Source: Enterobacter sp. Bisph1
GTDB lineage: Bacteria; Pseudomonadota; Gammaproteobacteria; Enterobacterales; Enterobacteriaceae
Reading direction: 5' to 3'
Assembly (NCBI RefSeq): GCF_000814905.1
Contig: NZ_JXAG01000023.1
Location: 1 to 64,000 of the forward strand
DNA: 64,000 nt
Shown: positions 1 to 7,760 of the stretch, in pieces
How the letters are laid out: each line of letters opens with the position of its first letter
Numbering within the stretch: the stretch's first letter is position 1
Notes under the pieces: model-generated
What the model was told of the DNA's origin: nothing
Databases searched by the model: none
Seen by the model: the letters and a program-made list of their open reading frames with translations, nothing else
Made by a program: the position numbers and the translations under genes

Positions 1-1
1 G

Positions 2-238
2 GCTAAAGGCGGGCCGGGGATTCACTATGTGGACAGCTATTTCGGCGACAAGCACCATATCCGCCCTGAATCCCCTGGCCCGGCATGGGGTATGGATTAT
101 GTGTGGCTAACCGAGCTGAAAAATCTCACTGCCAGTCTGCAAACCAACTGGCAGAATCTGCCAGGAGGTGTGCCCGAGGTAAGGGATTATAAGGGCTGGG
201 ATCATATGCAGTGTAATCCCGATGCGGGACTGGAATAG
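2..238 (+). CDS. Putative T6SS immunity protein (Tli3-like), 3' end only, tandem copy 1
   Basis: Only the last 78 residues are in the window; the reading frame is open from the left edge and ends at TAG 236-238. The translation matches the end of the complete copy at 382-1059 in 71 of 78 positions, and all seven differences fall between residues 32 and 48 of this fragment. The match continues a few bases past the stop, with a constant offset of 821 bp, so the two genes are tandem duplicates. The family call comes from resemblance to periplasmic immunity proteins of T6SS lipase effectors (Tli3 type); it is a recollection of family features, not a search result. The matching effector, if any, lies to the left of the window. 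Confidence 0.55.
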   Translation, partial: AKGGPGIHYVDSYFGDKHHIRPESPGPAWGMDYVWLTELKNLTASLQTNWQNLPGGVPEVRDYKGWDHMQCNPDAGLE

Positions 239-381
239 CCGATGGACGGGTGAAAGAGACATGCAGAAATGCTTATGTAGAGAGATGACCATGCTCAGTC
301 GTTTACTGCAATGGGATATGCCACCCGTTGCCAGCTGAGAGACAGCTCCTGCGTAAGCCCCTCTCAGAAAAGGAATGCATA

Positions 382-1059
382 ATGATGAAATGGTCAGGAT
401 TAACGCTGATTCTTACAGGTATGGCTTGCTGGCAGGCAATGGCCGCAGAGCCTCCGGTGCAGGTTGTTTATCGCTTTGATGAGCACCGGACGCTGGAGTT
501 AAAAGGCTGGAACTGTGAAGGCGCGTTGTGGTTCGTCGATACCCGTCGTGGTATTCGCAGTGAAGTGGCAAGCCAGTTTTACCGTCTGTTCACCGGCAAA
601 TTTGTCCATCCCTCTGAGCAATACATCGCTATTACCGATTACACCGTCAGCGGGATTCTGGCCTCGAAGGATTATGGCCGGACCTGGAGAAATCCGCTCA
701 CGCTGGATCATCCCAGAAAGGAGGAGGTGGAATCATTTACGGTCGTCAATAACCAGGGGTTTATGCAAATGAAAGATGGCTCGCTCTACCTGAGTTCACT
801 GCCGTTTGACGATCCGCGCCTGGCTAAAGGCGGGCCGGGGATTCACTATGTGGACAGCTATTTCGGCGACAAGCACCATATCCGACCTGAATCCCCTGGC
901 CCGGCCTGGGGTATGCAGTATGTGTGGTTAACCAAGCTGAATAATCACACTGCCGGGCTGAAATCCAACTGGCAGAATCTGCCAGGAGGAGTTCCCGAGG
1001 TAAGGGATTATAAGGGTTGGGATCATATGCAGTGTAATCCCGATGCGGGCCTGGAATAG
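382..1059 (+). CDS. Putative periplasmic T6SS immunity protein (Tli3-like), tandem copy 2
   Basis: Encodes 225 residues. I start it at the ATG ATG at 382 because what follows is a clear Sec signal peptide (MMKWSG, a hydrophobic stretch, then cleavage after WQAMA); a longer in-frame extension back to 328 would bury that signal. The Cys within the signal is in the context GMAC, which is a poor lipobox, so a soluble periplasmic protein is more likely than a lipoprotein. The mature part has Cys in WNCEG near the N terminus and MQCNP near the C terminus, able to form a disulfide. Proteins of this type protect a cell from lipase effectors delivered by neighbours through type VI secretion. Duplicated immunity genes next to a partial copy fit that role. 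The function is inferred. Confidence 0.55.
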   Translation: MMKWSGLTLILTGMACWQAMAAEPPVQVVYRFDEHRTLELKGWNCEGALWFVDTRRGIRSEVASQFYRLFTGKFVHPSEQYIAITDYTVSGILASKDYGRTWRNPLTLDHPRKEEVESFTVVNNQGFMQMKDGSLYLSSLPFDDPRLAKGGPGIHYVDSYFGDKHHIRPESPGPAWGMQYVWLTKLNNHTAGLKSNWQNLPGGVPEVRDYKGWDHMQCNPDAGLE

Positions 1060-1225
1060 CCGATAGCAGGTTTCGAACTCATATGGCGAGGGGGTAGCAG
1101 TCCTCACGCCTAAAAAACGCCCCCCGTTGCAAAAGATCATTTATTAAACTTGCATTAACTTATTTTTAACTTATTTTATCATATGCAATCCAATTAACTT
1201 TCGAATGAAAGAAAACGAGGTGCAT

Positions 1226-2485
1226 ATGGCTTTTTCCAGCGAAACGCTGCCCGCCGATTACAAAGCGGCAATCCGTCAGTTAAAACAGGAATTACGCGCG
1301 CAGATTGGTGATGTGCAGGGCCTTTTTGACCGCCTTAGCGAGAAGATTGCGCGGCGGGTGGCGGAGCTGAACACGCTGAAAGCGCGGGGCGAATCGGTGT
1401 GGCCGCAAATTGCGTATCACGATATTGCCCAAGGCTCGGTGAGCGAGGCACAGCGCGCCCTGATTAAGCAGCGCGGCTGTGCAGTCATTAAGGGGCACTT
1501 TCCCCGCGAGCAAGCGCTGGGCTGGGATCGCGCAATGCTTGATTACCTCGATCACAACCATTTCGACGATGTTTATCGCGGTCCTGGCGATAGCTTCTTC
1601 GGCACCCTTGAAGCCTCGCGTCCGGAAATCTATCCCATCTACTGGTCGCAGGCGCAAATGCAGGCGCGCCAGAGCGATGAAATGGCCGCCGTGCAATCGT
1701 TCCTCAATCGTCTGTGGCGTTTTGAGAGCGAGGGCAAGCAGTGGTTTAACCCGGATGTTAGCGTGATTTACCCGGATCGCATTCGCCGTCGTCCGCCGGG
1801 CACCACGTCAAAAGGGCTTGGCGCTCATACGGATTCCGGCGCGCTGGAGCGCTGGCTGCTGCCCGCTTATCAACGGGTGTTCGCCAATGTCTTTAACGGC
1901 AACCTGGATGCCTACGATCCCTGGGATGCGGCGCACCGTACCGAGGTGGAAGAGTACACCGTCGATAACACCACTAAATGTTCGGTATTCCGCACCTTCC
2001 AGGGCTGGACGGCGCTGTCGGATATGATCCCCGGCCAGGGTTTGCTACATGTGGTGCCGATCCCGGAAGCGATGGCTTATATCCTGCTGCGCCCGCTGCT
2101 GGACGATGTGCCGGAGGATGAGCTGTGCGGCGTAGCGCCTGGCCGGGTTTTGCCGGTATCGGAGAAGTGGCACCCGCTGCTAATAGAAGCCTTAAGCAGC
2201 ATTCCGGCGCTGGAAGCCGGAGATTCCGTGTGGTGGCACTGCGATATGATCCACTCCGTGGCACCGGTGGAAAACCAGCAGGGCTGGGGCAACGTGATGT
2301 ATATTCCCGCCGCGCCGCTGTGCGAGAAGAATCTTGCTTACGCGCGCAAAGTGAAAATCGCGCTGGAGCAAGGTGCATCGCCGGGGGATTTCCCTCGTGA
2401 GAATTACGAAAGCGACTGGACCGGCCGCTTTACGCTGTACGATCTGAATATTCACGGCAAGCGCGCGCTGGGAATGGAGGTTTAA
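1226..2485 (+). CDS. ybiU: YbiU, DUF1479 family, putative non-haem iron oxygenase
   Basis: Encodes 419 residues, close to the E. coli YbiU length. The chosen start (MAFSSETLP) has AGGTG just upstream; an in-frame ATG at 1205 would add seven residues and has no better ribosome site. The fold resembles Fe(II)/2-oxoglutarate dioxygenases: GAHTDSG near residue 201 supplies the HxD part of the iron triad, and WWHCDMIHSV near residues 336-345 offers the distal His. An N-terminal helical stretch precedes the core. The substrate is unknown; the family also occurs in fungi. The stop overlaps by 4 bp, tail to tail, with the LacI-type regulator on the other strand. In E. coli ybiU sits next to ybiT; here a three-gene sugar cassette separates them. 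Confidence 0.9.
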   Translation: MAFSSETLPADYKAAIRQLKQELRAQIGDVQGLFDRLSEKIARRVAELNTLKARGESVWPQIAYHDIAQGSVSEAQRALIKQRGCAVIKGHFPREQALGWDRAMLDYLDHNHFDDVYRGPGDSFFGTLEASRPEIYPIYWSQAQMQARQSDEMAAVQSFLNRLWRFESEGKQWFNPDVSVIYPDRIRRRPPGTTSKGLGAHTDSGALERWLLPAYQRVFANVFNGNLDAYDPWDAAHRTEVEEYTVDNTTKCSVFRTFQGWTALSDMIPGQGLLHVVPIPEAMAYILLRPLLDDVPEDELCGVAPGRVLPVSEKWHPLLIEALSSIPALEAGDSVWWHCDMIHSVAPVENQQGWGNVMYIPAAPLCEKNLAYARKVKIALEQGASPGDFPRENYESDWTGRFTLYDLNIHGKRALGMEV

Positions 2486-3555
2486 GCATCGTACAGCCCT
2501 TCGCGCTCAACGGCGGTACGTTGCTGTCCCGGACGTATCCGCCGTACCGACTCGCGCACCGCCAGCGTCCCGTTGAGCAGCAGCGAACCGGTGGTTGCCT
2601 GCGGGCGGATCAACCGCTGTTGCAGCAAATGCACCGCCTCGACGCCGAGTTCATCCCGCGGGACATGCACCGCCGTTAACGGCACATCCTGAATCGCCGC
2701 CAGATTAAAAGCGTCAATACTCATCACCGACACATCCTGCGGTACGCGCAGCCCGCGCTGGCGCAGCGCCTGCACCGTGCCCTGCGCCATAAAATCACCG
2801 CTGACCAAAAAGGCGGTGGGTGGGGATTTATGCGCCGCATCGTCAAGCCATTCGCCCACCCGCTGCGCGGCGTCTTTAGCGCTAAAACTCGGCACGCTTA
2901 TCAGATCACGCTTCGGTTGAAAGCGTAGGTTACGCTGCTGCCAGGCCTCTTTAATCCCCGCCAGCCGCAGATCCATGGTGTAGCGGCGCAGACACATAAC
3001 ATTTACCACATCGCGGTGGCCCATATCGAACAGGTAACGGGCGGCAAATTCACCAATGGTGCGGTGATCCGGCGCAATCGACGGCAGACGCATGCGGCCG
3101 TCACGGCAGTTGATCAGCACACAGGGTTTATTGATCTCCGCCGCCAGGTCATGAATATGCGCGTCATCGATGCCTAACAGGATCGCGGCCTGGGTTTCTG
3201 GCGCATTCATACGGGCAATAAATTCATTGGCGTCGCTATCGAGTTCCTCCAGCGCGCAGTAGCGCAAGCGTACTTCATGGGGCGCTAACGCTTTATTGAT
3301 GCTCTGAATCACCCGGTAATAGAAGATATCGGAACGCTCTTCGAACGCCCGTTGCGGCGCAAATATCAGCAGGTTGTTCAGCAGTAATCGCCCGGCGGCA
3401 ATCCCCTCCATCACCCCCAGTTCGCGCGCGCAAGCCAGCACCGCCGCCCTGGCTTTTTCACTGGTATTTGCTTTGCCGGCGAGCACACGGGAAACGGTGC
3501 TGGTCGACAGGTTGGTACGCAGCGCTATTTCATTGATTTTGAGCTTTTTGTCCAT
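2482..3555 (-). CDS. LacI-family transcriptional regulator of the adjacent MFS/GH31 cassette
   Basis: Encodes 357 residues with the LacI plan: an N-terminal helix-turn-helix (KINEIALRTNLSTSTVSRVLAG, residues about 5-26), a hinge, then a periplasmic-binding-protein-like sensor domain. The usual hinge helix is not well preserved after residue 50, where the sequence reads GVMEGIAAGRLLLNN. It is transcribed divergently from the permease and glycosidase genes to its right, across a 294-bp intergenic region, the normal arrangement for a local repressor. The inducer is probably the sugar or phosphorylated sugar handled by the GH31 enzyme; this is inference from position. Confidence 0.85.
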   Translation of the reverse strand: MDKKLKINEIALRTNLSTSTVSRVLAGKANTSEKARAAVLACARELGVMEGIAAGRLLLNNLLIFAPQRAFEERSDIFYYRVIQSINKALAPHEVRLRYCALEELDSDANEFIARMNAPETQAAILLGIDDAHIHDLAAEINKPCVLINCRDGRMRLPSIAPDHRTIGEFAARYLFDMGHRDVVNVMCLRRYTMDLRLAGIKEAWQQRNLRFQPKRDLISVPSFSAKDAAQRVGEWLDDAAHKSPPTAFLVSGDFMAQGTVQALRQRGLRVPQDVSVMSIDAFNLAAIQDVPLTAVHVPRDELGVEAVHLLQQRLIRPQATTGSLLLNGTLAVRESVRRIRPGQQRTAVEREGLYDA

Positions 3556-3721
3556 TTTGTGATCTGGCTCCGTTTGCGAAATGGGAAAATTTTCATGAAC
3601 CCTAAAGCCTGATATTTATGACTTGAGAGAGAGTTTGTCGTATATCTCCGCGCTGTAATGAGAATCCTTGCACAAAATCCCCTTTAGCGGCTGATTTTTC
3701 TCGCCTAACGTAAAGGTGTCG

Positions 3722-3743
3722 TACAACTTCCATACTAGTTGTA
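3722..3743. promoter_or_regulatory. 22-bp inverted repeat in the LacI/MFS divergent promoter region
   Basis: TACAACT at 3722-3728 and its exact complement AGTTGTA at 3737-3743 flank an 8-bp spacer. It lies about 107 bp before the permease start and 167 bp before the regulator start, where an operator would be expected. The wide spacer is unlike a classical LacI-family operator with a central CG. A shorter perfect palindrome, GAAAATTTTC, lies nearer the regulator at about 3583-3592. Which one, if either, binds the regulator cannot be told from sequence. Confidence 0.35.
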
Positions 3744-3849
3744 GGGCTAATACGTAAAAATGAGAAAAAATCATCCCGCAAACCCTTTCGGTATAACAAC
3801 TCCGCAGGGTTTGCCCCACTTCCCTACAAGAAGCTGTGCGGAGAAAAGA

Positions 3850-5151
3850 ATGAGCCAGGGGATCAATAATGAAATGGCGGCCAGCAAGAGCCGCAGGATA
3901 GTGAAAAATTTACGCTGGTGGGTGCTGATACTGTTTTTATTCGGCGTGACGGTGAACTACATCACCCGTAACTCGCTGGGGATCCTCGCCCCGGAACTGA
4001 AAAGCTCGCTGGGCATTACTACCGAACAATATTCGTGGATTGTCGGCGCGTTTCAGCTCGCTTATACCCTCTTCCAGCCGCTGTGTGGCTGGCTGATTGA
4101 CGTCATTGGCCTGAAAGTTGGCTTTATGGTGTGCGCCATTATCTGGGCGCTGGCCTGTATTTTCCACGCCGGTGCCAGCAGCTGGCTGCACCTGGCGATT
4201 TTGCGTTTCACTATGGGCGCATCGGAAGCTGCGGCGACCCCAGCGAATGCTAAAACCCTCGGTGAATGGTTTCCGAAATCGGAACGCCCCGTCGCGGCCG
4301 GTTGGGCGGGCGTTGGCTTCTCCATTGGCGCAATGCTGGCACCGCCAATTATCTATTTCGCCCACGCCTCCTTTGGCTGGCAGGGTGCGTTTATGTTTAC
4401 CGGCGCGCTGGCACTGCTGTGGGTGATTTTGTGGTGGGCGTTTTATCACAACCCGGACAAACATCCGAACCTCAGCAAAGAAGAACTGGCGTTTATTCAG
4501 CAGGATAACGAACCGCCCGCCGTCAGACTGCCGTTCCTGACGGCGCTGAAAACCGTGGCAAAAAACAGACGCTTTTACGGTATCGCCATTCCTGCCTTTA
4601 TGGCGGAACCGGCCTGGGCGGTACTGAGCTTTTGGGTGCCGCTCTATCTGGCAAAAGAGCACGGCATGGATCTGAAACAGATCGCCATGTTCGCCTGGCT
4701 GCCGTTCCTCGCCGCCGATCTCGGCAGCGTCGCCAGCGGTTATCTCACTAAACTGTATACCCGCTGGTTTGGCTGCTCGCGCGTCAACTCGGTGGTCGCC
4801 AGCTCGGTAACCGGCGCGTTTTTAATGATTTCGCTGGCGATTGTCGCCCTCACCCGCGATCCCTATATCACCATTTTGCTGATCTCCATTGGCGGCTTTG
4901 GTCATCAAATCATCTCCTGCATGCTCAGCGCGCTGGTGGTGGAATCCTTCGATAAAGGCCAGATGGCTACGGTAAACGGCATGCGCGGCTCGGCGGCGTG
5001 GATAGCCAGCTTCCTCTTCTCACTGCTGATTGGCGTTACCGCCGACAAAATCGGTTTTAACCCGCTGTTTATTGCCATGGGTTTCTTTGACCTGCTTGGC
5101 GCCCTTTTCCTGGTTGCATTTATTGCTGAACGACGCGCGAAACGCGCTTGA
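3850..5151 (+). CDS. MFS transporter, anion:cation symporter (ExuT-like) family
   Basis: Encodes 433 residues starting MSQGINNEM, with GCGGAGAAAAG just upstream; an in-frame ATG at 3760 would add a hydrophilic extension without a ribosome site. About 12 hydrophobic segments follow a basic N terminus. The sequence NYITRNSLGILAPEL in the first helix region and GWLIDVIGLKVGF between helices 2 and 3 match the ACS branch of the major facilitator superfamily, whose members carry hexuronates, sugar acids and related compounds. The gene ends 6 bp before the GH31 gene, so both are likely cotranscribed, and the substrate is probably a glycoside or oligosaccharide cleaved by that enzyme. The exact substrate is not known. 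Confidence 0.85.
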   Translation: MSQGINNEMAASKSRRIVKNLRWWVLILFLFGVTVNYITRNSLGILAPELKSSLGITTEQYSWIVGAFQLAYTLFQPLCGWLIDVIGLKVGFMVCAIIWALACIFHAGASSWLHLAILRFTMGASEAAATPANAKTLGEWFPKSERPVAAGWAGVGFSIGAMLAPPIIYFAHASFGWQGAFMFTGALALLWVILWWAFYHNPDKHPNLSKEELAFIQQDNEPPAVRLPFLTALKTVAKNRRFYGIAIPAFMAEPAWAVLSFWVPLYLAKEHGMDLKQIAMFAWLPFLAADLGSVASGYLTKLYTRWFGCSRVNSVVASSVTGAFLMISLAIVALTRDPYITILLISIGGFGHQIISCMLSALVVESFDKGQMATVNGMRGSAAWIASFLFSLLIGVTADKIGFNPLFIAMGFFDLLGALFLVAFIAERRAKRA

Positions 5152-5157
5152 TAGTGG

Positions 5158-7533
5158 ATGTCTGATATGAAAACCCTGAAGAACTGGACGTTAGAAAAAG
5201 AGTCTGCACACCATGTTGAACTGCGGGTGGACGGGCAACATATCCTGTGCCTGTATGTGCTGGAAGAGAACCTGTTTCGCGTGCTGCTCAAACGCAAGGG
5301 CGAACTGGCGCTGGACAGAACCTGGAGCATCGCGCCGAAAGAAGATGTACCGTGGGAAGGCCGCTCACGAGACGATCTCAGCGGCTTTAGCCTGCCGCAC
5401 TGGTCCCTGAACCAGCAGCAAGAGACTTTAACCGTCGAGAGCGCCAAACTGCGCGTTACCGTGCATCAGCCGCTGTGGCTGGAGTGGCACTACCGCAACG
5501 ACGCGGGCGAATGGCAGTGGCTGGCTGGCGATCGCCCGACCAGCGCCTACCTGGTTAATGCTCATGGCGACGGCGTGGCGCACTACCTGAGCCGTAAAAA
5601 AGAGGAGCGTTTTTACGGACTCGGTGAGAAAGCGGGCAACCTGCAACGCACCGGCAAGCGTTACGAAATGCGCAACCTCGATGCGATGGGCTATAACGCC
5701 GTCAGCACCGATCCGCTGTATAAACATATTCCGTTTACCCTCACCCGCCGCGATGACATCAGCTACGGCCTGTTTTATGACAACCTCAGCAGTTGCTGGC
5801 TGGATCTGGGTAACGAGATAGACAACTACCACACCGCCTATCGCCGCTGGCAGGCAGAAGCGGGCGATATTGATTACTACATTTTTACCGGCGCGCGGGC
5901 GCTGGATGTGACTAAAGCGTTTGTGCGCCTGACGGGTAAAACCCTGTTCGGCCCGAAATGGAGCCTCGGCTACAGCGGCTCGACGATGCACTACACCGAT
6001 GCGCCGGATGCCCAAAACCAGTTGATGAACTTTATTCGCTTGTGCGCCGATCACGCTATTCCGTGCGACTCGTTCCAGCTCTCCTCCGGCTACACCTCAA
6101 TTAACGGCAAGCGCTACGTCTTTAACTGGAACTATGACAAGGTGCCGCAGCCGCAAGCGATGAGCCAGGCGTTTCACGATGCAGGCCTGAAGCTGGCGGC
6201 GAATATTAAGCCCTGTCTGTTGCAGGATCATCCACGCTATAACGAAGTCGCGGAGCGCGGGCTGTTTATTCGCGATTCAGAAATTGATGCGCCGGAACGC
6301 TCAAGCTTCTGGGATGACGAAGGTTCTCATCTGGACTTCACCAACCCGCAGACCGTTGCCTGGTGGCAGGAGGGCGTGACAACGCAGTTGCTGGAGATGG
6401 GCATCGATTCGACGTGGAATGATAACAACGAATTCGAAGTGTGGGATGGCGAAGCCCGCTGCCACGGTTTTGGTCGGCCCGTTGCCATCAAACATATTCG
6501 CCCGGTAATGCCGCTGTTGATGATGCGCGCCTCGATGGAAGCGCAGCAGCGCTTTGCCCCGCAAAAACGCCCTTACCTTATTTCGCGCTCCGGGTGCGCC
6601 GGTATGCAGCGCTATGTGCAGACATGGAGCGGCGATAACCGTACTAACTGGGACACGCTGCGCTATAACACCCGCATGGGCGTGGGGATGAGTTTGTCGG
6701 GTTTATATAATGTCGGGCACGATGTCGGCGGTTTTTCCGGTGACAAACCTGATGCCGAGCTGTTTGTCCGCTGGGTGCAAAACGGCGTAATGCATCCGCG
6801 CTTTACTATCCATTCATGGAATGACGATAGTACGGTCAACGAGCCGTGGATGTACCCGGCGGTAACACCGGCGATCCGCAGCGCAATTGAGCTGCGCTAT
6901 CGTCTGCTGCCCTATCTCTACACATTGCTGTGGCAGGCGCACGCCGACGACGAGCCGATGCTGCGCCCGACGTTCCTCGATCATGAACACGATGAGCAAA
7001 CTTTCGAGGAGTGTGACGACTTCCTGTTAGGCCGCGATCTGCTGGTCGCCAGCGTCGTCGAACCCGGCGCGCGCGAACGCCGCGTCTGGCTGCCCGCCAA
7101 TGATACCGGCTGGTACGACTTTTACAGCGGCAACTGGTATGCGCCGGGCCAGTGGGTAACATTGGATGCGCCGCTGGAAACCTTGCCGCTGCTGGTACGC
7201 GCAGGCGCAGCTTTGCCCCTGAGCGAGCGCATCACGCATGTGGATGCCCGCGCCGATACCACCCGCGAACTGCAGCTTTTCCCCCTCAAAGGCACAGGCC
7301 TTACCCGCGGGTTACTGTTCGAGGATGACGGTGAATCCTGGGGTTATAAAGAGGGCAACGCGCTATGGCTGGAGTGGGAAATGGTATGCTCAGGCAGCAC
7401 CATTGATCTGCTGATCCGCACCCGCGGCGACTATCGCCCGGCATGGCCTGAACTAAAAGTAACGCTCCCGACAGGAGAAAAACGTCAGTTGCTGATCAAC
7501 GGCGAAAAATCCAACAGCTGGACCTTCGCCTAA
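5158..7533 (+). CDS. Glycoside hydrolase family 31 (alpha-glucosidase/alpha-xylosidase-like)
   Basis: Encodes 791 residues with no signal peptide, so it acts in the cytoplasm on a transported substrate. An N-terminal beta-sandwich (to about 255) is followed by the TIM barrel. The GH31 nucleophile is Asp422 in STWNDNNE and the acid/base is Asp493 in WSGDNR; both are present. C-terminal beta domains begin after about residue 640. GH31 includes alpha-glucosidases, alpha-xylosidases and sulfoquinovosidases; the sequence does not let me choose. Start: ATG 5158 or the in-frame ATG 5167, nine bases later and preceded by GGATG, are both possible. The gene is 6 bp after the permease and closes the cassette. 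Confidence 0.88.
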   Translation: MSDMKTLKNWTLEKESAHHVELRVDGQHILCLYVLEENLFRVLLKRKGELALDRTWSIAPKEDVPWEGRSRDDLSGFSLPHWSLNQQQETLTVESAKLRVTVHQPLWLEWHYRNDAGEWQWLAGDRPTSAYLVNAHGDGVAHYLSRKKEERFYGLGEKAGNLQRTGKRYEMRNLDAMGYNAVSTDPLYKHIPFTLTRRDDISYGLFYDNLSSCWLDLGNEIDNYHTAYRRWQAEAGDIDYYIFTGARALDVTKAFVRLTGKTLFGPKWSLGYSGSTMHYTDAPDAQNQLMNFIRLCADHAIPCDSFQLSSGYTSINGKRYVFNWNYDKVPQPQAMSQAFHDAGLKLAANIKPCLLQDHPRYNEVAERGLFIRDSEIDAPERSSFWDDEGSHLDFTNPQTVAWWQEGVTTQLLEMGIDSTWNDNNEFEVWDGEARCHGFGRPVAIKHIRPVMPLLMMRASMEAQQRFAPQKRPYLISRSGCAGMQRYVQTWSGDNRTNWDTLRYNTRMGVGMSLSGLYNVGHDVGGFSGDKPDAELFVRWVQNGVMHPRFTIHSWNDDSTVNEPWMYPAVTPAIRSAIELRYRLLPYLYTLLWQAHADDEPMLRPTFLDHEHDEQTFEECDDFLLGRDLLVASVVEPGARERRVWLPANDTGWYDFYSGNWYAPGQWVTLDAPLETLPLLVRAGAALPLSERITHVDARADTTRELQLFPLKGTGLTRGLLFEDDGESWGYKEGNALWLEWEMVCSGSTIDLLIRTRGDYRPAWPELKVTLPTGEKRQLLINGEKSNSWTFA

Positions 7534-7534
7534 A

Positions 7535-7577
7535 AATATGCCGGAAAGCGAAAACGCATTCCGGCATATTTATTTCG
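7535..7577 (+). terminator. Rho-independent terminator of the MFS/GH31 operon
   Basis: A perfect 12-bp stem, AATATGCCGGAA at 7535-7546 pairing with 7559-7570, with a 12-base loop, followed by a T-rich tract. It begins two bases after the GH31 stop codon. Confidence 0.85.
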
Positions 7578-7603
7578 TTTTTTACGTTAACGGCACTTCA
7601 CCG

Positions 7604-7652
7604 TTTACCTAAGTATTTCGCGTTTACCTGGCAATTTACCTAAGTATTTCGC
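7604..7652. repeat. 18-bp direct repeat at the ERIC left end
   Basis: TTTACCTAAGTATTTCGC occurs at 7604-7621 and again at 7635-7652, a 31-bp period, separated by a spacer that itself begins GTTTACCTGG. The second copy is the outer end of the ERIC element that follows, so the first looks like a duplicated or residual end. Confidence 0.8.
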
Positions 7653-7758
7653 TTTGCAGCAAGGCGGCAAACCTGAGTATCCCTGGGAGCTTACATAAGT
7701 AAGTGACCAGGGTACGAAGGTGCAGCCAACGCAGCTGCAAGGTGAAAGACGACGGTAA
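7635..7758. repeat. ERIC element (enterobacterial repetitive intergenic consensus)
   Basis: The core GGAGCTTACATAAGTAAGTG at about 7687-7706 is the highly conserved centre of ERIC, flanked by the usual TATCCCTG and ACCAGGGT arms, then GCAGCCAACGCAGCTGCA and GAAAGACGACGG toward the right end. The length, about 124 bp, is close to the classical 127 bp. It fills the gap between the GH31 terminator and the ybiT stop codon and is probably transcribed with ybiT as a 3' hairpin. ERICs are non-autonomous repeats of enterobacteria. End positions are approximate. Confidence 0.88.
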
Positions 7759-7760
7759 AT

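Noticed and set aside
3937-4662. Open frame of 241 codons opposite the MFS gene
   Set aside because: Mirror of the membrane protein codons, with no recognisable domain or ribosome site.
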